Source: Herbaspirillum sp. alder98 (GTDB lineage: Bacteria; Pseudomonadota; Gammaproteobacteria; Burkholderiales; Burkholderiaceae_D). Taken from it: a stretch of DNA of 64,000 bases. How positions within the stretch are numbered: the first letter of the stretch is position 1; every line of letters starts with the position of its first letter. The stretch spans positions 1 to 64,000 of the forward strand of contig NZ_JAIUCY010000013.1 in assembly GCF_020179755.1 (NCBI RefSeq), read 5' to 3'. Made by a program: the position numbers and the translations under genes. The notes beneath the pieces are model-generated. The model did no database searches, was not told where the DNA came from, and saw only the letters and a program-made list of their open reading frames with translations. Positions 25,539-34,414 of the stretch are shown here, piece after piece.

Positions 25539-27686
25539 TCATCCCCGTTGCAAGCGATACAGTCGCGCGTACAGTCCGTCGGACCGGCGCAGAAGTTCGG
25601 CATGGGGGCCGGATTCGGCGATCTGGCCCTGTTCCATCACGATGATGCGGTCGGCGTCGCGTACCGCCGACAGTCGGTGCGCAATGATGATCACGGTGCG
25701 GTCGCGGCAGATCGCCTGCATGTTGTCCTGGATGACGCGTTCGCTTTCGTAGTCGAGCGCACTGGTGGCTTCGTCGAACACCAGCACGCGCGGATTGCTC
25801 ATCAGGGCGCGGGCAATGGCGATGCGCTGGCGTTGTCCGCCCGACAGGCTCGATCCATGTTCGCCTACCATCGTGTCGTAGCCCTCGGGCAGATCCAGGA
25901 TGAACTGGTCGGCGCCGGCCAGGCGTGCCGCCCGCATGACCTGCTCGAGCGAGGCGCCGGGTTCGGCCAGGGCGATGTTGTCGCGAATGCTGCGTGAAAA
26001 CAGGACGTTCTCTTGCAGCACCACGCCGATCTGGCGCCGTAGCGAACTGGCATCGACCAGCGCCAGGTCGATGCCATCGACCAGCACCCGTCCGCGCTCG
26101 GGTACGTACAGGCGTTGCACCAGCCTGGCCAGCGTGCTCTTGCCGGAGCCCGAGCGGCCCACGATGCCGACCACCTCGCCGGCGCGGATGTCGAGGCTGA
26201 CCTGGCGCAGCACCTCCGGCATGTCGGGTCGGTAGCGAAACACCACCTGCTCCAGCGTGATGCGTCCGACGATGGTCGGCAAGGTGCTCTTGCCACCGGC
26301 CAGTTCGGTGCGGGCATTGAGGATGTCGCCCAGCCGTTGCACCGATAGCCCGGTCTGCTGGAAGTCGGTCCACAATTGCGCTAGCCGCATCACCGGCTGC
26401 GCCACCTGGCCGGCCAGCATGTTGAAGGCGATCAACTGGCCCAGTGATAGTTGGCCGTCGATCACCAGCCGTGCGCCCAGGTAGAGCGTGGCCACCGTCA
26501 CCAGCTTCGAGATCAGCGTCACGCCACTTGAAGCCAGCGTGCTGATGGTGGTGGTGCGGAACCCGGCTGCCACATAGGCGGCCAACTGGCGGTCCCAGTT
26601 GCGGGTCCAGTGAGGTTCCACCGCCATCGACTTGACGGTGTCGATGCCGTTGATGCTTTCCACCAGGAAGGCCTGGTTCTCGGCGCCACGATTGAATTTT
26701 TCGTTGAGTCGGTGGCGCAGCACGGGGGTCAACGATGCCGACACCAGGATGTACAGCGGCAACGACCCCGCCACCACCACCGTCAGCCAGAAGCTGTATT
26801 GCAACATGACGGCCAGGAAGACCACCGAGAACAACAGGTCCAGCACCACCGTCAGCGCATTGCCGGTCAGGAAGGAGCGGATGTTTTCGAGCTCGCGCAC
26901 GCGGGCGACCGAATCACCCACCCGGCGCGCCTGGAAATAGGCGATCGGCAACGCCAGGAGATGGCGGAACAGCCGCGCGCCCAGTTCGACGTCGATGCGA
27001 CTGGTGGTGTGGGCAAAGACATAACTGCGCAACCCCGTGAGCACCACCTCGAACACGGTGACGACCGCCAGGCCGATGGCGATCACGTCCAGCGTGCTCA
27101 AGACGCGATGGGTCAGCACCTTGTCCATCACGACCTGGAAGAACAAGGGCGTGATCACGGCGAAGAACTGCAGCACCAGGCTGACCGCCAGCACCTCCAG
27201 CAGCAGGCGCCGATACTTGACGATGGCCGGGATGAACCAGCTGAAGTCGAAGCGGGCCAGCTCGCCGATGATCGAGGCGCGTGAGGTAAACAGGATCAGC
27301 TCGCCCGACCAGCGCTGCCGGAGTTCATCCATGCCCAGCATTTGCGGACGGTTCATGCGCGGCGACTGGATCAGCACCTGGTCATCATTGGCGCGCGCGA
27401 TGACGAAGAAATCCGCGTGCGGCGCGGCAGCGCCGTCTTCAGCCATGCCCAGCGCCACTGCCGGCAGCGGCGTGCGGCCCAGGCGGGCGATGTCGATTTT
27501 CACGCGTCGTGCCTGCAGTCCCAGTCGCTGCGCAGCCAGTAGCATGCCTTCGGCATCCATGACGCTGCCGCTGGTGACGAATTCGTGCGCCAGCTGCGGC
27601 GCATCGGCGGTAATGCCATGCAGGCGCGCGATCATCACCAGGCAACTCAGGGCGGTATCTACAACGTCGGGGTCGGTCTGGGTCAT
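25539..27686 (-). CDS. Type I secretion ABC exporter, HlyB/CyaB type with C39-like domain
   Basis: A 715-residue inner-membrane exporter. Residues 1-130 form a C39-like domain lacking the catalytic Cys (VDTALSCLVMIARLHGI instead of the DCG-type motif), as in HlyB, where it binds substrate rather than cutting it. Then a six-helix membrane domain (about 155-430), and the nucleotide-binding domain with GRSGSGKST, LSGGQRQR, VLVFDEATSALD and IIIAHRLS. HlyB-type exporters move RTX proteins with C-terminal signals; two such proteins are encoded at 28814 and 38861. It is divergent from a LysR gene. Confidence 0.93.
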   Translation of the reverse strand: MTQTDPDVVDTALSCLVMIARLHGITADAPQLAHEFVTSGSVMDAEGMLLAAQRLGLQARRVKIDIARLGRTPLPAVALGMAEDGAAAPHADFFVIARANDDQVLIQSPRMNRPQMLGMDELRQRWSGELILFTSRASIIGELARFDFSWFIPAIVKYRRLLLEVLAVSLVLQFFAVITPLFFQVVMDKVLTHRVLSTLDVIAIGLAVVTVFEVVLTGLRSYVFAHTTSRIDVELGARLFRHLLALPIAYFQARRVGDSVARVRELENIRSFLTGNALTVVLDLLFSVVFLAVMLQYSFWLTVVVAGSLPLYILVSASLTPVLRHRLNEKFNRGAENQAFLVESINGIDTVKSMAVEPHWTRNWDRQLAAYVAAGFRTTTISTLASSGVTLISKLVTVATLYLGARLVIDGQLSLGQLIAFNMLAGQVAQPVMRLAQLWTDFQQTGLSVQRLGDILNARTELAGGKSTLPTIVGRITLEQVVFRYRPDMPEVLRQVSLDIRAGEVVGIVGRSGSGKSTLARLVQRLYVPERGRVLVDGIDLALVDASSLRRQIGVVLQENVLFSRSIRDNIALAEPGASLEQVMRAARLAGADQFILDLPEGYDTMVGEHGSSLSGGQRQRIAIARALMSNPRVLVFDEATSALDYESERVIQDNMQAICRDRTVIIIAHRLSAVRDADRIIVMEQGQIAESGPHAELLRRSDGLYARLYRLQRG

Positions 27687-27786
27687 TGCGTATCGGCGAC
27701 CAGATGTCGCGGCCTTGGGAAAGGCGAGATTTTCACGCCGCCGGCGTGGTTACGATATCGCTGGAATGCTAGAACTCGTTTCATAA

Positions 27787-27815
27787 GCTGGTCACGATGC
27801 GCCGCGTGAACCAGC
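27787..27815. promoter_or_regulatory. Inverted repeat between exporter and LysR genes
   Basis: gctggtcacg and cgtgaaccagc form a near-perfect dyad (one unpaired base) around eight bases in the divergent promoter region of the exporter and the BenM-like LysR gene. Possible regulator site. Confidence 0.35.
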
Positions 27816-27902
27816 CTGGCCCGACAGGATGAACATCGATGGCTGGTAATCGCGGCAAGCGCTACCATTGGTGTTTTATGGTTTGCTCTCGGGGAGCCCC
27901 GC

Positions 27903-28796
27903 TTGGAACTCAGACACCTGCGTTACTTCAACGCCGTCGCCAGCACACTCAGCTTCAGTCGTGCGGCAGAGATGCTGCACATCGCGCAGCCGCCGCTGTC
28001 GCGCCAGATCCGCCAGCTCGAAGAGATGGTCGGCGCGGTGCTGATCGACCGCGAATCCCGCCCGATCGCCCTGACCATGGCGGGGCGCTTCTTCTACGAG
28101 CAGACGGTGCAATTGCTGGCCCGGCTGGACCAGATCGAAGACGGTACGCGGCGCATCGCCGCCGGCGCCAACCAGTGGTTCAATGTGGGCTTCGTGCCCT
28201 CCGCGATGTATGGCATGTTGCCTGAACTGATCAAGCGTTTCCGGCTGGACCGGCCCGACATCGAGATCGGTTTTTCGGAGTTGGTCACCATGGAGCAGGT
28301 CGAGGCGCTCAAGTCGGGGCGTATCGATGTCGGCTTCGGACGCTTGCCGATCAGCGATCCCGATATTGCGTGCGTGACCCTGATCGAAGAACCATTGATG
28401 GCGGTCTTCCCGCTGGGACATGCGTTGCTGAAGAAATCCAGCGTCAGCCTGGCGCAACTGGCCGGTGAGCGATTCATCCTGTATCCGGCCCGCCCGCGGC
28501 CCAGCTATGCCGACCAGGTGCTGGACATCTTCGCCCAGCGCGGCCTGCATCCCAATATCGTCAAGGAAGCCAACGAAATGCAGACCGCCATCGGCCTGGT
28601 GGCCGCCGGTGTCGGGGTGGCGCTGGTGCCGGCGTCGGTGAAGGGGCTGCATCGTACCGACGTGGTGTACCGGCCGCTGTCCGGTAAAGGAATCTGCTCG
28701 CCGGTGATCATGAATGTGCGTGCCAGCGACCGCTCGCCGTTGCTGGACGAATTGCGCTCGCTGGCCGGTGAGATCGTGCTGCAGTTATCGCGCTGA
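27903..28796 (+). CDS. LysR-family regulator, BenM/CatM/CatR-like
   Basis: A 297-residue LysR activator. The N-terminus (MELRHLRYFNAVAS, AQPPLSRQIRQLEEMVGAVL) has the BenM/CatM/CatR signature, the group that activates catechol and benzoate genes in response to cis,cis-muconate. The translation start is a TTG at 27903 with GGGGAG six bases upstream; the residue order matches the family from the first codon. A BenM/CatM-type site (ATAC-N7-GTAT) lies in front of catB at 33457, so this gene is the best candidate for cat regulator even though an RTX gene separates them. It is divergent from the type I exporter. Confidence 0.87.
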   Translation: MELRHLRYFNAVASTLSFSRAAEMLHIAQPPLSRQIRQLEEMVGAVLIDRESRPIALTMAGRFFYEQTVQLLARLDQIEDGTRRIAAGANQWFNVGFVPSAMYGMLPELIKRFRLDRPDIEIGFSELVTMEQVEALKSGRIDVGFGRLPISDPDIACVTLIEEPLMAVFPLGHALLKKSSVSLAQLAGERFILYPARPRPSYADQVLDIFAQRGLHPNIVKEANEMQTAIGLVAAGVGVALVPASVKGLHRTDVVYRPLSGKGICSPVIMNVRASDRSPLLDELRSLAGEIVLQLSR

Positions 28797-28813
28797 CACG
28801 CTCACGGTGACAT

Positions 28814-29974
28814 CTACGCAGGTCCGGTCGTGCCCACATCAGACCAACTGGCAGCCAGCGCCGGCGTCAATGCCTGGCTGAGCGCAGCATCCAGCGGGGC
28901 GCCGCCGTCCAGCGGTGCAGGGAAAACCGACATCGCCGCTACCAGCGCATCCACCTTGTCGTGGCTCAGTATCTTGTCGTCGCCTGACATGAAGCGCGCC
29001 ACCTGGTTGGGAATGTCCCGATACCAATCCTTGATGGTCATGCCCTCGCGCGAGCCCACCACGTTGACGGCGAGATCGTTGTCCTGGCGGCGAAACCACA
29101 GGCGATGGGTGTCCAGCGTTTCTCCGAACGCGACGGTGCCTTGCGGGCGGCCTGGGTTGCCGTCGCCATGGGCTTGCAAGGTGTCACGGCCGTCGCCGGC
29201 ATCGAAGAAGTAGACGTTGTGCTCGGCGTCGCCCATTGCCACCAGCGTATCGTCGCCGAGGCCGCCATCGAGCACCCCGCGGCCCATCAGGATGTCGCTG
29301 CCCAGGCCGCCGTAGATGATGTTGTTGCCCAGGCCGTCACTGACGTAATCGTCGCCCGCGCCGGCATGGATCAGGTTGTTGCCGCAGAAGCCGGGAATGA
29401 CGTCGTCTTGCTCGGTGCCGAGCACGGTGATATCCATCCCGGCGATATCCGGCTGGCCCCAGACCGTCCCGTCGGCGAACACAATCTGCCTGAGTTGATG
29501 CGCCGCTCCCTTGAACCAGTCCAGCAACGTGACCTGGCTGTTCGCGCCCATGTAAAGGCTAAGGTGGTTGTCGTCCCGCACCAGATCGATCGAGGCGGGT
29601 GCAATGCCCTGACCCAGTTGCAGGATACCCTGTCCGGAGGGATCCGGGTGATCGCCCACGACTGAAATGGTGTCGAATCCATCGCCGATGGCGTATTGGT
29701 AGACGTTGCCACGGCCGTCGCCGGCGGCGCTGATCACATCGTCGCCGGGGCCGCCATTGATGACGCCGGACCCGACGATGGTGTCGTTGCCGGTGCCGCC
29801 GAGCAGCTGGTTGTTGCCTTGTTCGTCATGCAGATAGTCATCGCCGGCGCCGGCGTCGATGATGTGGTCGCCGGCACCACCCTGAAGGAGATCTTCGCTA
29901 TTGGTGCCCCGGATCAGGATGGGCGCGCCTGGCGCAGGTGTGGCAATGTCGTTGGCAACGTTGGATGTGTTCAT
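28814..29974 (-). CDS. RTX calcium-binding protein 1, internally duplicated
   Basis: A 386-residue protein with no Sec signal peptide, probably exported by the nearby type I system. It has two copies of one module. Each begins with degenerate RTX nonapeptides (GGAGDHIIDAGAGDDYLHDE; HAGAGDDYVSDGLGNNIIYG), then a [YF]xxGDGxDT segment and a beta-rich part ending in a tryptophan motif (LDWFKG; IKDWYRD). The 45-residue tail is Ala/Leu-rich (VDALVAAMSVFPAPLDGG) and may hold the secretion signal. The start at 29974 has GAGGAA upstream. A paralogue with the same plan lies at 38861-40039. There is no catalytic domain; structural, adhesive or biofilm roles are possible. Confidence 0.85.
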   Translation of the reverse strand: MNTSNVANDIATPAPGAPILIRGTNSEDLLQGGAGDHIIDAGAGDDYLHDEQGNNQLLGGTGNDTIVGSGVINGGPGDDVISAAGDGRGNVYQYAIGDGFDTISVVGDHPDPSGQGILQLGQGIAPASIDLVRDDNHLSLYMGANSQVTLLDWFKGAAHQLRQIVFADGTVWGQPDIAGMDITVLGTEQDDVIPGFCGNNLIHAGAGDDYVSDGLGNNIIYGGLGSDILMGRGVLDGGLGDDTLVAMGDAEHNVYFFDAGDGRDTLQAHGDGNPGRPQGTVAFGETLDTHRLWFRRQDNDLAVNVVGSREGMTIKDWYRDIPNQVARFMSGDDKILSHDKVDALVAAMSVFPAPLDGGAPLDAALSQALTPALAASWSDVGTTGPA

Positions 29975-30126
29975 GTCGTTCCTCGCAGTTGAAGTCATGG
30001 GATAGCTCGGCCCCGCACCAGGTCCCGGCACGGGAAGGGCGATCTTGGCCAGGCACGTCTTCATACCGCGTTGTATCGCTCCACTGCGGGACGAACTTGG
30101 TAGAAATGCGAGATACGGATAACCGC

Positions 30127-30171
30127 AAAAAAAGAAGCCGGCCACGCCCCGCTGGGGGTGGCCGGCTTCTT
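30127..30171 (-). terminator. Rho-independent terminator of the cat/pcaD operon
   Basis: agaagccggccac and gtggccggcttct form a 13-bp perfect stem, with cccc/gggg pairing inside the loop. On the minus strand it is followed by seven T residues (A-run 30127-30133), 18 bases past the pcaD stop. Confidence 0.92.
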
Positions 30172-30188
30172 GCAGCAGCGACGCAATA

Positions 30189-30971
30189 TCAGTCCAGGAA
30201 GTCCGAAAGCGCGTGCGTGAATTCGGACGGCGCCTCGATATTGGAAAGGTGCGACGCCGGCACTTCGACATAGCGCGCTGCATCGATGCGTTCGCACATG
30301 AACTGCGCGTCGGCCACTGTCGTCACCGGATCGTCACGGCCGGCGATGACCAGTGTGGGCAGCTTGATGCCGGCGATCTCGTCACGCAGGTCGGCGCTGG
30401 CCAGCGCCCGACAACAGGCAGCGTAGCCGGTCGCGGAAGAGGTCGCCAGTTCATCGGTCATGGCGTTGACCAGCGCTGGCGAGCGCGCCGTGAAGCCGTT
30501 GGTGAACCAGCGCCCCGGCGCCCCCGCGGCCAGTTCTGTCATGCCTTTTTCCACCACCTGTTGCGCCCGCGTATTCCAGGCGTCGGCATTGCCGATGCGG
30601 GCGGCGCTATTGGCCACCGTCAGGCTCAGCAGGCGCTCGGGGGCGTGCACCCCCAGCCACAGGCCGGTGATGCCACCCATCGAAATGCCGCAGAAATGCG
30701 CACGTTCGATCTCCAGGCTGTCCATCAGGCCGATGACATCGCGACCCAGTTGTTCCAGCGTGAATGCCGCATCGGCCGCGAGTCCGGCGATGGTGCTGCG
30801 GCCGTGGCCGCGTGTGTCATAGCGCAATACGCGCCACTGCGTGCGCAGCGCCTCGGCCTGGCCCTGCCACATCGACAGGCTGGTGCCCAGCGAATTGGAC
30901 AGCACCAGCACCGGCGCCCCGGCCGGCCCCTCCAGCGTGTAATGCAGCCTGCTCGGCAAAGCTGCGGTCAT
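30189..30971 (-). CDS. pcaD: 3-oxoadipate enol-lactonase
   Basis: Hydrolyses 3-oxoadipate enol-lactone to 3-oxoadipate, the step where catechol and protocatechuate branches meet. A 260-residue alpha/beta hydrolase: oxyanion region LVLSNSLGTSLSMW, nucleophile Ser in CGISMGGITGLW, acid Asp in VIAGRDDPVTT, and catalytic His in PASHLSNIEAP. The family signature YDTRGHGRS is present. Its start overlaps the catA stop by four bases (ATGA), so it is translationally coupled. It is the last gene of the catB-catC-catA-pcaD unit, closed by a strong terminator. Confidence 0.95.
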   Translation of the reverse strand: MTAALPSRLHYTLEGPAGAPVLVLSNSLGTSLSMWQGQAEALRTQWRVLRYDTRGHGRSTIAGLAADAAFTLEQLGRDVIGLMDSLEIERAHFCGISMGGITGLWLGVHAPERLLSLTVANSAARIGNADAWNTRAQQVVEKGMTELAAGAPGRWFTNGFTARSPALVNAMTDELATSSATGYAACCRALASADLRDEIAGIKLPTLVIAGRDDPVTTVADAQFMCERIDAARYVEVPASHLSNIEAPSEFTHALSDFLD

Positions 30972-31879
30972 GGCGCAAAGTGCACGCGGTCGACTTCTGC
31001 CTTGGGCAGGTCGGACTGTTCGCGGTGCATCGTGAAATCGAAGTCGATCGAATAGAACGGCGCATCGAGTTCGTTCTTGCGGATGGCGGCGGCATCGGTG
31101 ATGTGGGTCAGGGCCGGCACCAGGCCATCGCGGGTGGCGAAGGCGAAGTCATCCCACAGGAACGGGTCGCCTTCGATGTTGATCTGCGTGGTCAGCTTGC
31201 GTCGGCCCGGCGCCGAGATGAAGAAGTGGATATGCGCCGGGCGAGTGCCGTGGCGGCCCAGCAGTTTCATCAACTGGTCGGTCGAGCCGCCCGGTGGCAC
31301 GCTGTAGCCGACCGGCACCCGCGAACGGAAGCGATAGCGACCCTCGGCATCGGTGCGGATGCTGCGGCGCAGGTTGAACGGCGACTGGCTCGGATCGAAG
31401 AATGAATAACCCCCCAGGTGATTGGCATGCCAGACCTCCACCAGCGCATGCGCCACCGGCTGGCCGTCCATGTCGCGCACCTGGCCCTGCATGAACAGGA
31501 CTTCACCCGGTTGCGGGTCCTGGTCGAGACGCGCAAAACCCTTCTCTTCCGGCGCGCCGGCCACGTAGAGCGGGCCTTCGATGGTGCGCGGGGTGCCGCC
31601 GGTGACGCCGGCGCGTGCTTCGGCCTCGTCGCTGCGCAGATCGAGGAAGTGTTCCAGGCCGAGGCCGGCAGCGATCAGGCCGTATTCGCCATTGCGCCCG
31701 GCATCGGTCAGGTAGGCCATGGCCGACCAGAACTCTTCCGGCTGTACGTCGAAGTCTTCGATGGTGTGGAACAGGTCGTGCACGATGCGGTTGACGATCT
31801 GTTGCACGCGGTTGGCTGGCTGGCCCGAATCGGCGCCCTGGATCTTGCGCAGTACTGCGTCGATAGCTTGCTTGTCCAT
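30968..31879 (-). CDS. catA: Catechol 1,2-dioxygenase (intradiol)
   Basis: Cleaves catechol between its hydroxyls to cis,cis-muconate using non-haem Fe(III). 303 residues, normal length. The N-terminal dimerisation helix domain is followed by the catalytic beta-sandwich: GPLYVAGAPEEKG (Tyr ligand), VEVWHANHLGGYSFFDPSQ, GRYRFRSRVPVGYSVP (Tyr ligand) and the His pair in TRPAHIHFFIS. Just upstream of the start a (GA)6-type repeat serves as the purine-rich ribosome binding region. It sits third in the cat operon, 67 bases after catC. Confidence 0.96.
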   Translation of the reverse strand: MDKQAIDAVLRKIQGADSGQPANRVQQIVNRIVHDLFHTIEDFDVQPEEFWSAMAYLTDAGRNGEYGLIAAGLGLEHFLDLRSDEAEARAGVTGGTPRTIEGPLYVAGAPEEKGFARLDQDPQPGEVLFMQGQVRDMDGQPVAHALVEVWHANHLGGYSFFDPSQSPFNLRRSIRTDAEGRYRFRSRVPVGYSVPPGGSTDQLMKLLGRHGTRPAHIHFFISAPGRRKLTTQINIEGDPFLWDDFAFATRDGLVPALTHITDAAAIRKNELDAPFYSIDFDFTMHREQSDLPKAEVDRVHFAP

Positions 31880-31884
31880 GTTGG

Positions 31885-31897
31885 TCTCTCTCTCTCT
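31885..31897 (-). repeat. Dinucleotide repeat at the catA ribosome binding site
   Basis: tctctctctctct on the plus strand reads AGAGAGAGAGAGA in the catA mRNA and sits 5-18 bases before the start codon. It acts as the only purine-rich ribosome binding region. Slippage here could alter catA translation. Confidence 0.6.
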
Positions 31898-31946
31898 TTT
31901 GGTATGGATGTTTCTCGTGACGATGCGTCACCCGGCGGGATCCTGC

Positions 31947-32237
31947 TTAACGGTCGTCCTCATGGATCGACGAAGGGTGGCGGCACAGCGCCTCCACTTC
32001 GATCTTCATGTACGGGAACAGCGGCAGGCTGGTCAGCAGGTCGTGCAGTTCGGTGGCGCCCGACACATCGAAGATGCTGATGTTGGCGTAGCGGCCCGCG
32101 ACCCGCCACAGGTGGCGCCACTTGCCTTCGTGCTGCAGGCGTTGCGCCAGTTCGCGTTCGGCGCTCTTGAGGGCGTCGGCGCTTTCCTTGGGCATGGTGT
32201 GCGGCAGTTGCACATCCATCGTTACTTTGAACAGCAT
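31947..32237 (-). CDS. catC: Muconolactone delta-isomerase
   Basis: Converts muconolactone to 3-oxoadipate enol-lactone. 96 residues, the normal size of this small ferredoxin-fold enzyme, which forms decamers. Typical segments: MLFKVTMDVQLPHTMP, EGKWRHLWRVAGRYANISIF and LPLFPYMKIEVEALCRHPSS. The start lies ten bases after the catB stop, with GGAGA upstream, and the gene belongs to the cat operon. Confidence 0.96.
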   Translation of the reverse strand: MLFKVTMDVQLPHTMPKESADALKSAERELAQRLQHEGKWRHLWRVAGRYANISIFDVSGATELHDLLTSLPLFPYMKIEVEALCRHPSSIHEDDR

Positions 32238-32247
32238 GGGGGTCTCC

Positions 32248-33381
32248 TTAGCGGCGGTCGCGCCGCAGATGATTGATGCGATCTTCGTCCAGCGTGATGC
32301 CCAGGCCCGGCCCGCTCGGCAGGGTCAGGGCAAAGTCGTGGTAGGCCAGCGGCTCGGTGAGGATTTCTTCGGTCAGCAGCAAAGGACCAAACAGCTCGGT
32401 GCCCCACGCCAGGTTGGAAAAGCCGGCGAACAGCTGGGCCGACGCCATGGTGCCGATCGCGCCTTCGAGCATGGTGCCGCCGTACAGGTCGACCTGGGCC
32501 GCGCCGGCAATGGCGGCGACCGCCTGCGCACCGGCCAGGCCGCCGGACTGGTTGATCTTGACGGCAAACACATCGGCGGCGGCATGGTGGGCCACACAGA
32601 ACGCATCCAGCGGGCCATGCAGCACTTCGTCGGCCATCAGCGCCACCCGGTTCTTGCTGCGCAGGCGCGCCATGCCTTCGATGTTGGCTGCCGCAATCGG
32701 TTGCTCCACCAGGTCGCAGCCGGCGTCTTCCAGCAGCGCCATGCCGAGCATCGCGTCGGTTTCGCTCCATGCCATGTTGACGTCGACCCGCACGCTGGCG
32801 CGCTCGCCCACGGCGCGCTTGATGGCGGCCACATGGGCGGCGTCTTCGCGCACCGTGCGCGAGCCGATCTTGAGCTTGAAGATATTGTGGCGCCGCGCCG
32901 CCAGCATCTTCTCGGCTTCCTCGATGTCGCGGGCGGTGTCGCCCGAGGCCAGGGTCCAGGCGATCGGCAGCGCGTCCCGCACGCGACCACCGAAGAGCGT
33001 CGACAGCGGCACCCCCAGGCGTCGGGCCTGGGCATCGTAGAGCGCAGTCTCGATGGCGCACTTGGCAAAGCGGTTGCCTTGCACGTGGCGGCCGATCAGT
33101 TGCATGCGCGCCGCCACCTGGGTTGCATCCTGGCCCTTGAGCAGCGGCGTCAGGTAGGTGTCGATGTTGACCTTGATGCTTTCCGGACTTTCTTCGCCAT
33201 AGGCCAGGCCGCCGATGGTGGTGGCTTCACCCAGGCCGGTGACGCCGTCGGCCCCGGTGATGCGCACCAGCACCAGCGTCTGGCGGTACATGGTCGCCAT
33301 GGAGAGCTTGTGGGGGCGAATGGTGGGCACATCCAGCAGGATGACCTCGACGTGTTCGATGGCAATGGCAGATTGGGTCAT
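32248..33381 (-). CDS. catB: Muconate cycloisomerase
   Basis: Cyclises cis,cis-muconate to muconolactone with Mn2+. A 377-residue enolase-superfamily protein with the muconate-lactonising set: N-terminal capping domain, KLKIGSRT (the KxK catalytic lysine), VDVNMAWSE and DLVEQPIAAAN (metal ligands), and ALMADEVLHGP (third ligand and second Lys region near the end of the barrel). First gene of the catB-catC-catA-pcaD unit. A BenM/CatM-type site lies 76-90 bases upstream. Confidence 0.95.
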   Translation of the reverse strand: MTQSAIAIEHVEVILLDVPTIRPHKLSMATMYRQTLVLVRITGADGVTGLGEATTIGGLAYGEESPESIKVNIDTYLTPLLKGQDATQVAARMQLIGRHVQGNRFAKCAIETALYDAQARRLGVPLSTLFGGRVRDALPIAWTLASGDTARDIEEAEKMLAARRHNIFKLKIGSRTVREDAAHVAAIKRAVGERASVRVDVNMAWSETDAMLGMALLEDAGCDLVEQPIAAANIEGMARLRSKNRVALMADEVLHGPLDAFCVAHHAAADVFAVKINQSGGLAGAQAVAAIAGAAQVDLYGGTMLEGAIGTMASAQLFAGFSNLAWGTELFGPLLLTEEILTEPLAYHDFALTLPSGPGLGITLDEDRINHLRRDRR

Positions 33382-33456
33382 GGCAGTCTTTGGTAACGAT
33401 GACCGATCTTAGTGACGACAATCGCGGCCTGTCCAAGACCATTTGCGACCGGGTCC

Positions 33457-33471
33457 ATACCTTGTGGGTAT
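33457..33471. promoter_or_regulatory. BenM/CatM-type LysR box upstream of catB
   Basis: The minus strand reads ATACCCACAAGGTAT, matching ATAC-N7-GTAT, the site 1 consensus of BenM and CatM, and also a T-N11-A LysR motif. It lies 76-90 bases before the catB start, the usual place for an activator recognition site. Confidence 0.75.
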
Positions 33472-33478
33472 AGTGGAC

Positions 33479-34414
33479 TCAGTCTGCCGGGTTCTCCGGC
33501 TCTTCGCGGCCGAACATCTCGGCCAGCGTATCGCGCAGCCAGGCGATGCCGGGATCGGCGGCGAAGCGCGTGTGGGTATGCAGCCGGACCGGAATGCGCG
33601 GCATCGGCAACGGCAGGTCGAGCAGGACGCAATCGCGCGCCAGGTTGACCTGTTCGGCAATGCTGCGCGGCAGGATCAATGCCAGGTCGGTCTTGAGCAC
33701 GATCTGCGGCGCCACCGTGAAGTGCGGGATGCGCAGGGCGATGTCGCGCCGGATGCCAGCCTTGCGAAATACATCCTCGGCCAGCTTGTGACCGGTGGTG
33801 TTGGTGGCCGTGTAGACATAGCGCAGGCGGGTCAAGGTGTCCATGGTCAGGGGCGCGCCCGCCAGCGGATGGGCGCGGCGCAGCATGCAGATGTATTCGT
33901 CGTACAGCACCGTCTGGCTTACGCAATCGTCCGACAGGCCCGGCAGGTAGCCGAAGGCGAGGTCGATGTCGCCATTGCGCATGGCCGCGCTGAGTGCCTC
34001 GATCGGCATCTGCTCCACCTCGAACGACACGCGCGGCGCGGATTGCGCCAGCCGTTCCATCAACAGCGGCAGGACATGTGCAGAAGACATATCGGACATC
34101 ACCATGCGAAAGGTGCGGCTGGCGGTTGCCGGATCGAAATGCGCATGGTTCTGCAACGCATCGTGGATGATCGTGAGCGCATTGGCGATGGGCGTATGCA
34201 GGCGCACGGCCGCGTCCGTCGGCACCATGGCCGTGGGCGTGCGCACGAACAGCGGATCGTCGAACATCTCGCGCAGGCGGCGCAGTGCGTGGCTCACGGC
34301 CGGCTGCGTCAGGTGCAAACGTTCGGCGGCGGTGGTGAGGCTGCGTTCTTCCCAGATCGCGATGAAGGTCTTGAGCAGATTCAGGTCGACCGTGGCGATA
34401 TTCATTTGTTTCAT
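33479..34414 (-). CDS. LysR-family regulator, NahR/LinR-like
   Basis: A LysR regulator of about 311 residues. The N-terminus (MNIATVDLNLLKTFIAIWEE, LTQPAVSHALRRLREMFDDPLFVRT) is of the NahR/NodD/SyrM-like group (LNLL.F..., PAVSHAL.RLR, DPLFVR), unlike the BenM-like protein at 27903. Several Met starts are possible (34432, 34414, 34405); 34414 is best placed after a GGGA element. It precedes catB on the same strand with 97 bases between. It may take part in cat control, but the site there fits BenM/CatM better. Confidence 0.85.
   Translation of the reverse strand: MKQMNIATVDLNLLKTFIAIWEERSLTTAAERLHLTQPAVSHALRRLREMFDDPLFVRTPTAMVPTDAAVRLHTPIANALTIIHDALQNHAHFDPATASRTFRMVMSDMSSAHVLPLLMERLAQSAPRVSFEVEQMPIEALSAAMRNGDIDLAFGYLPGLSDDCVSQTVLYDEYICMLRRAHPLAGAPLTMDTLTRLRYVYTATNTTGHKLAEDVFRKAGIRRDIALRIPHFTVAPQIVLKTDLALILPRSIAEQVNLARDCVLLDLPLPMPRIPVRLHTHTRFAADPGIAWLRDTLAEMFGREEPENPAD

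Noticed and set aside
32122-33396. 424-residue plus-strand frame opposite catB and catC
   Set aside because: The minus strand carries complete enolase-family and muconolactone isomerase sequences; the plus frame is a shadow.
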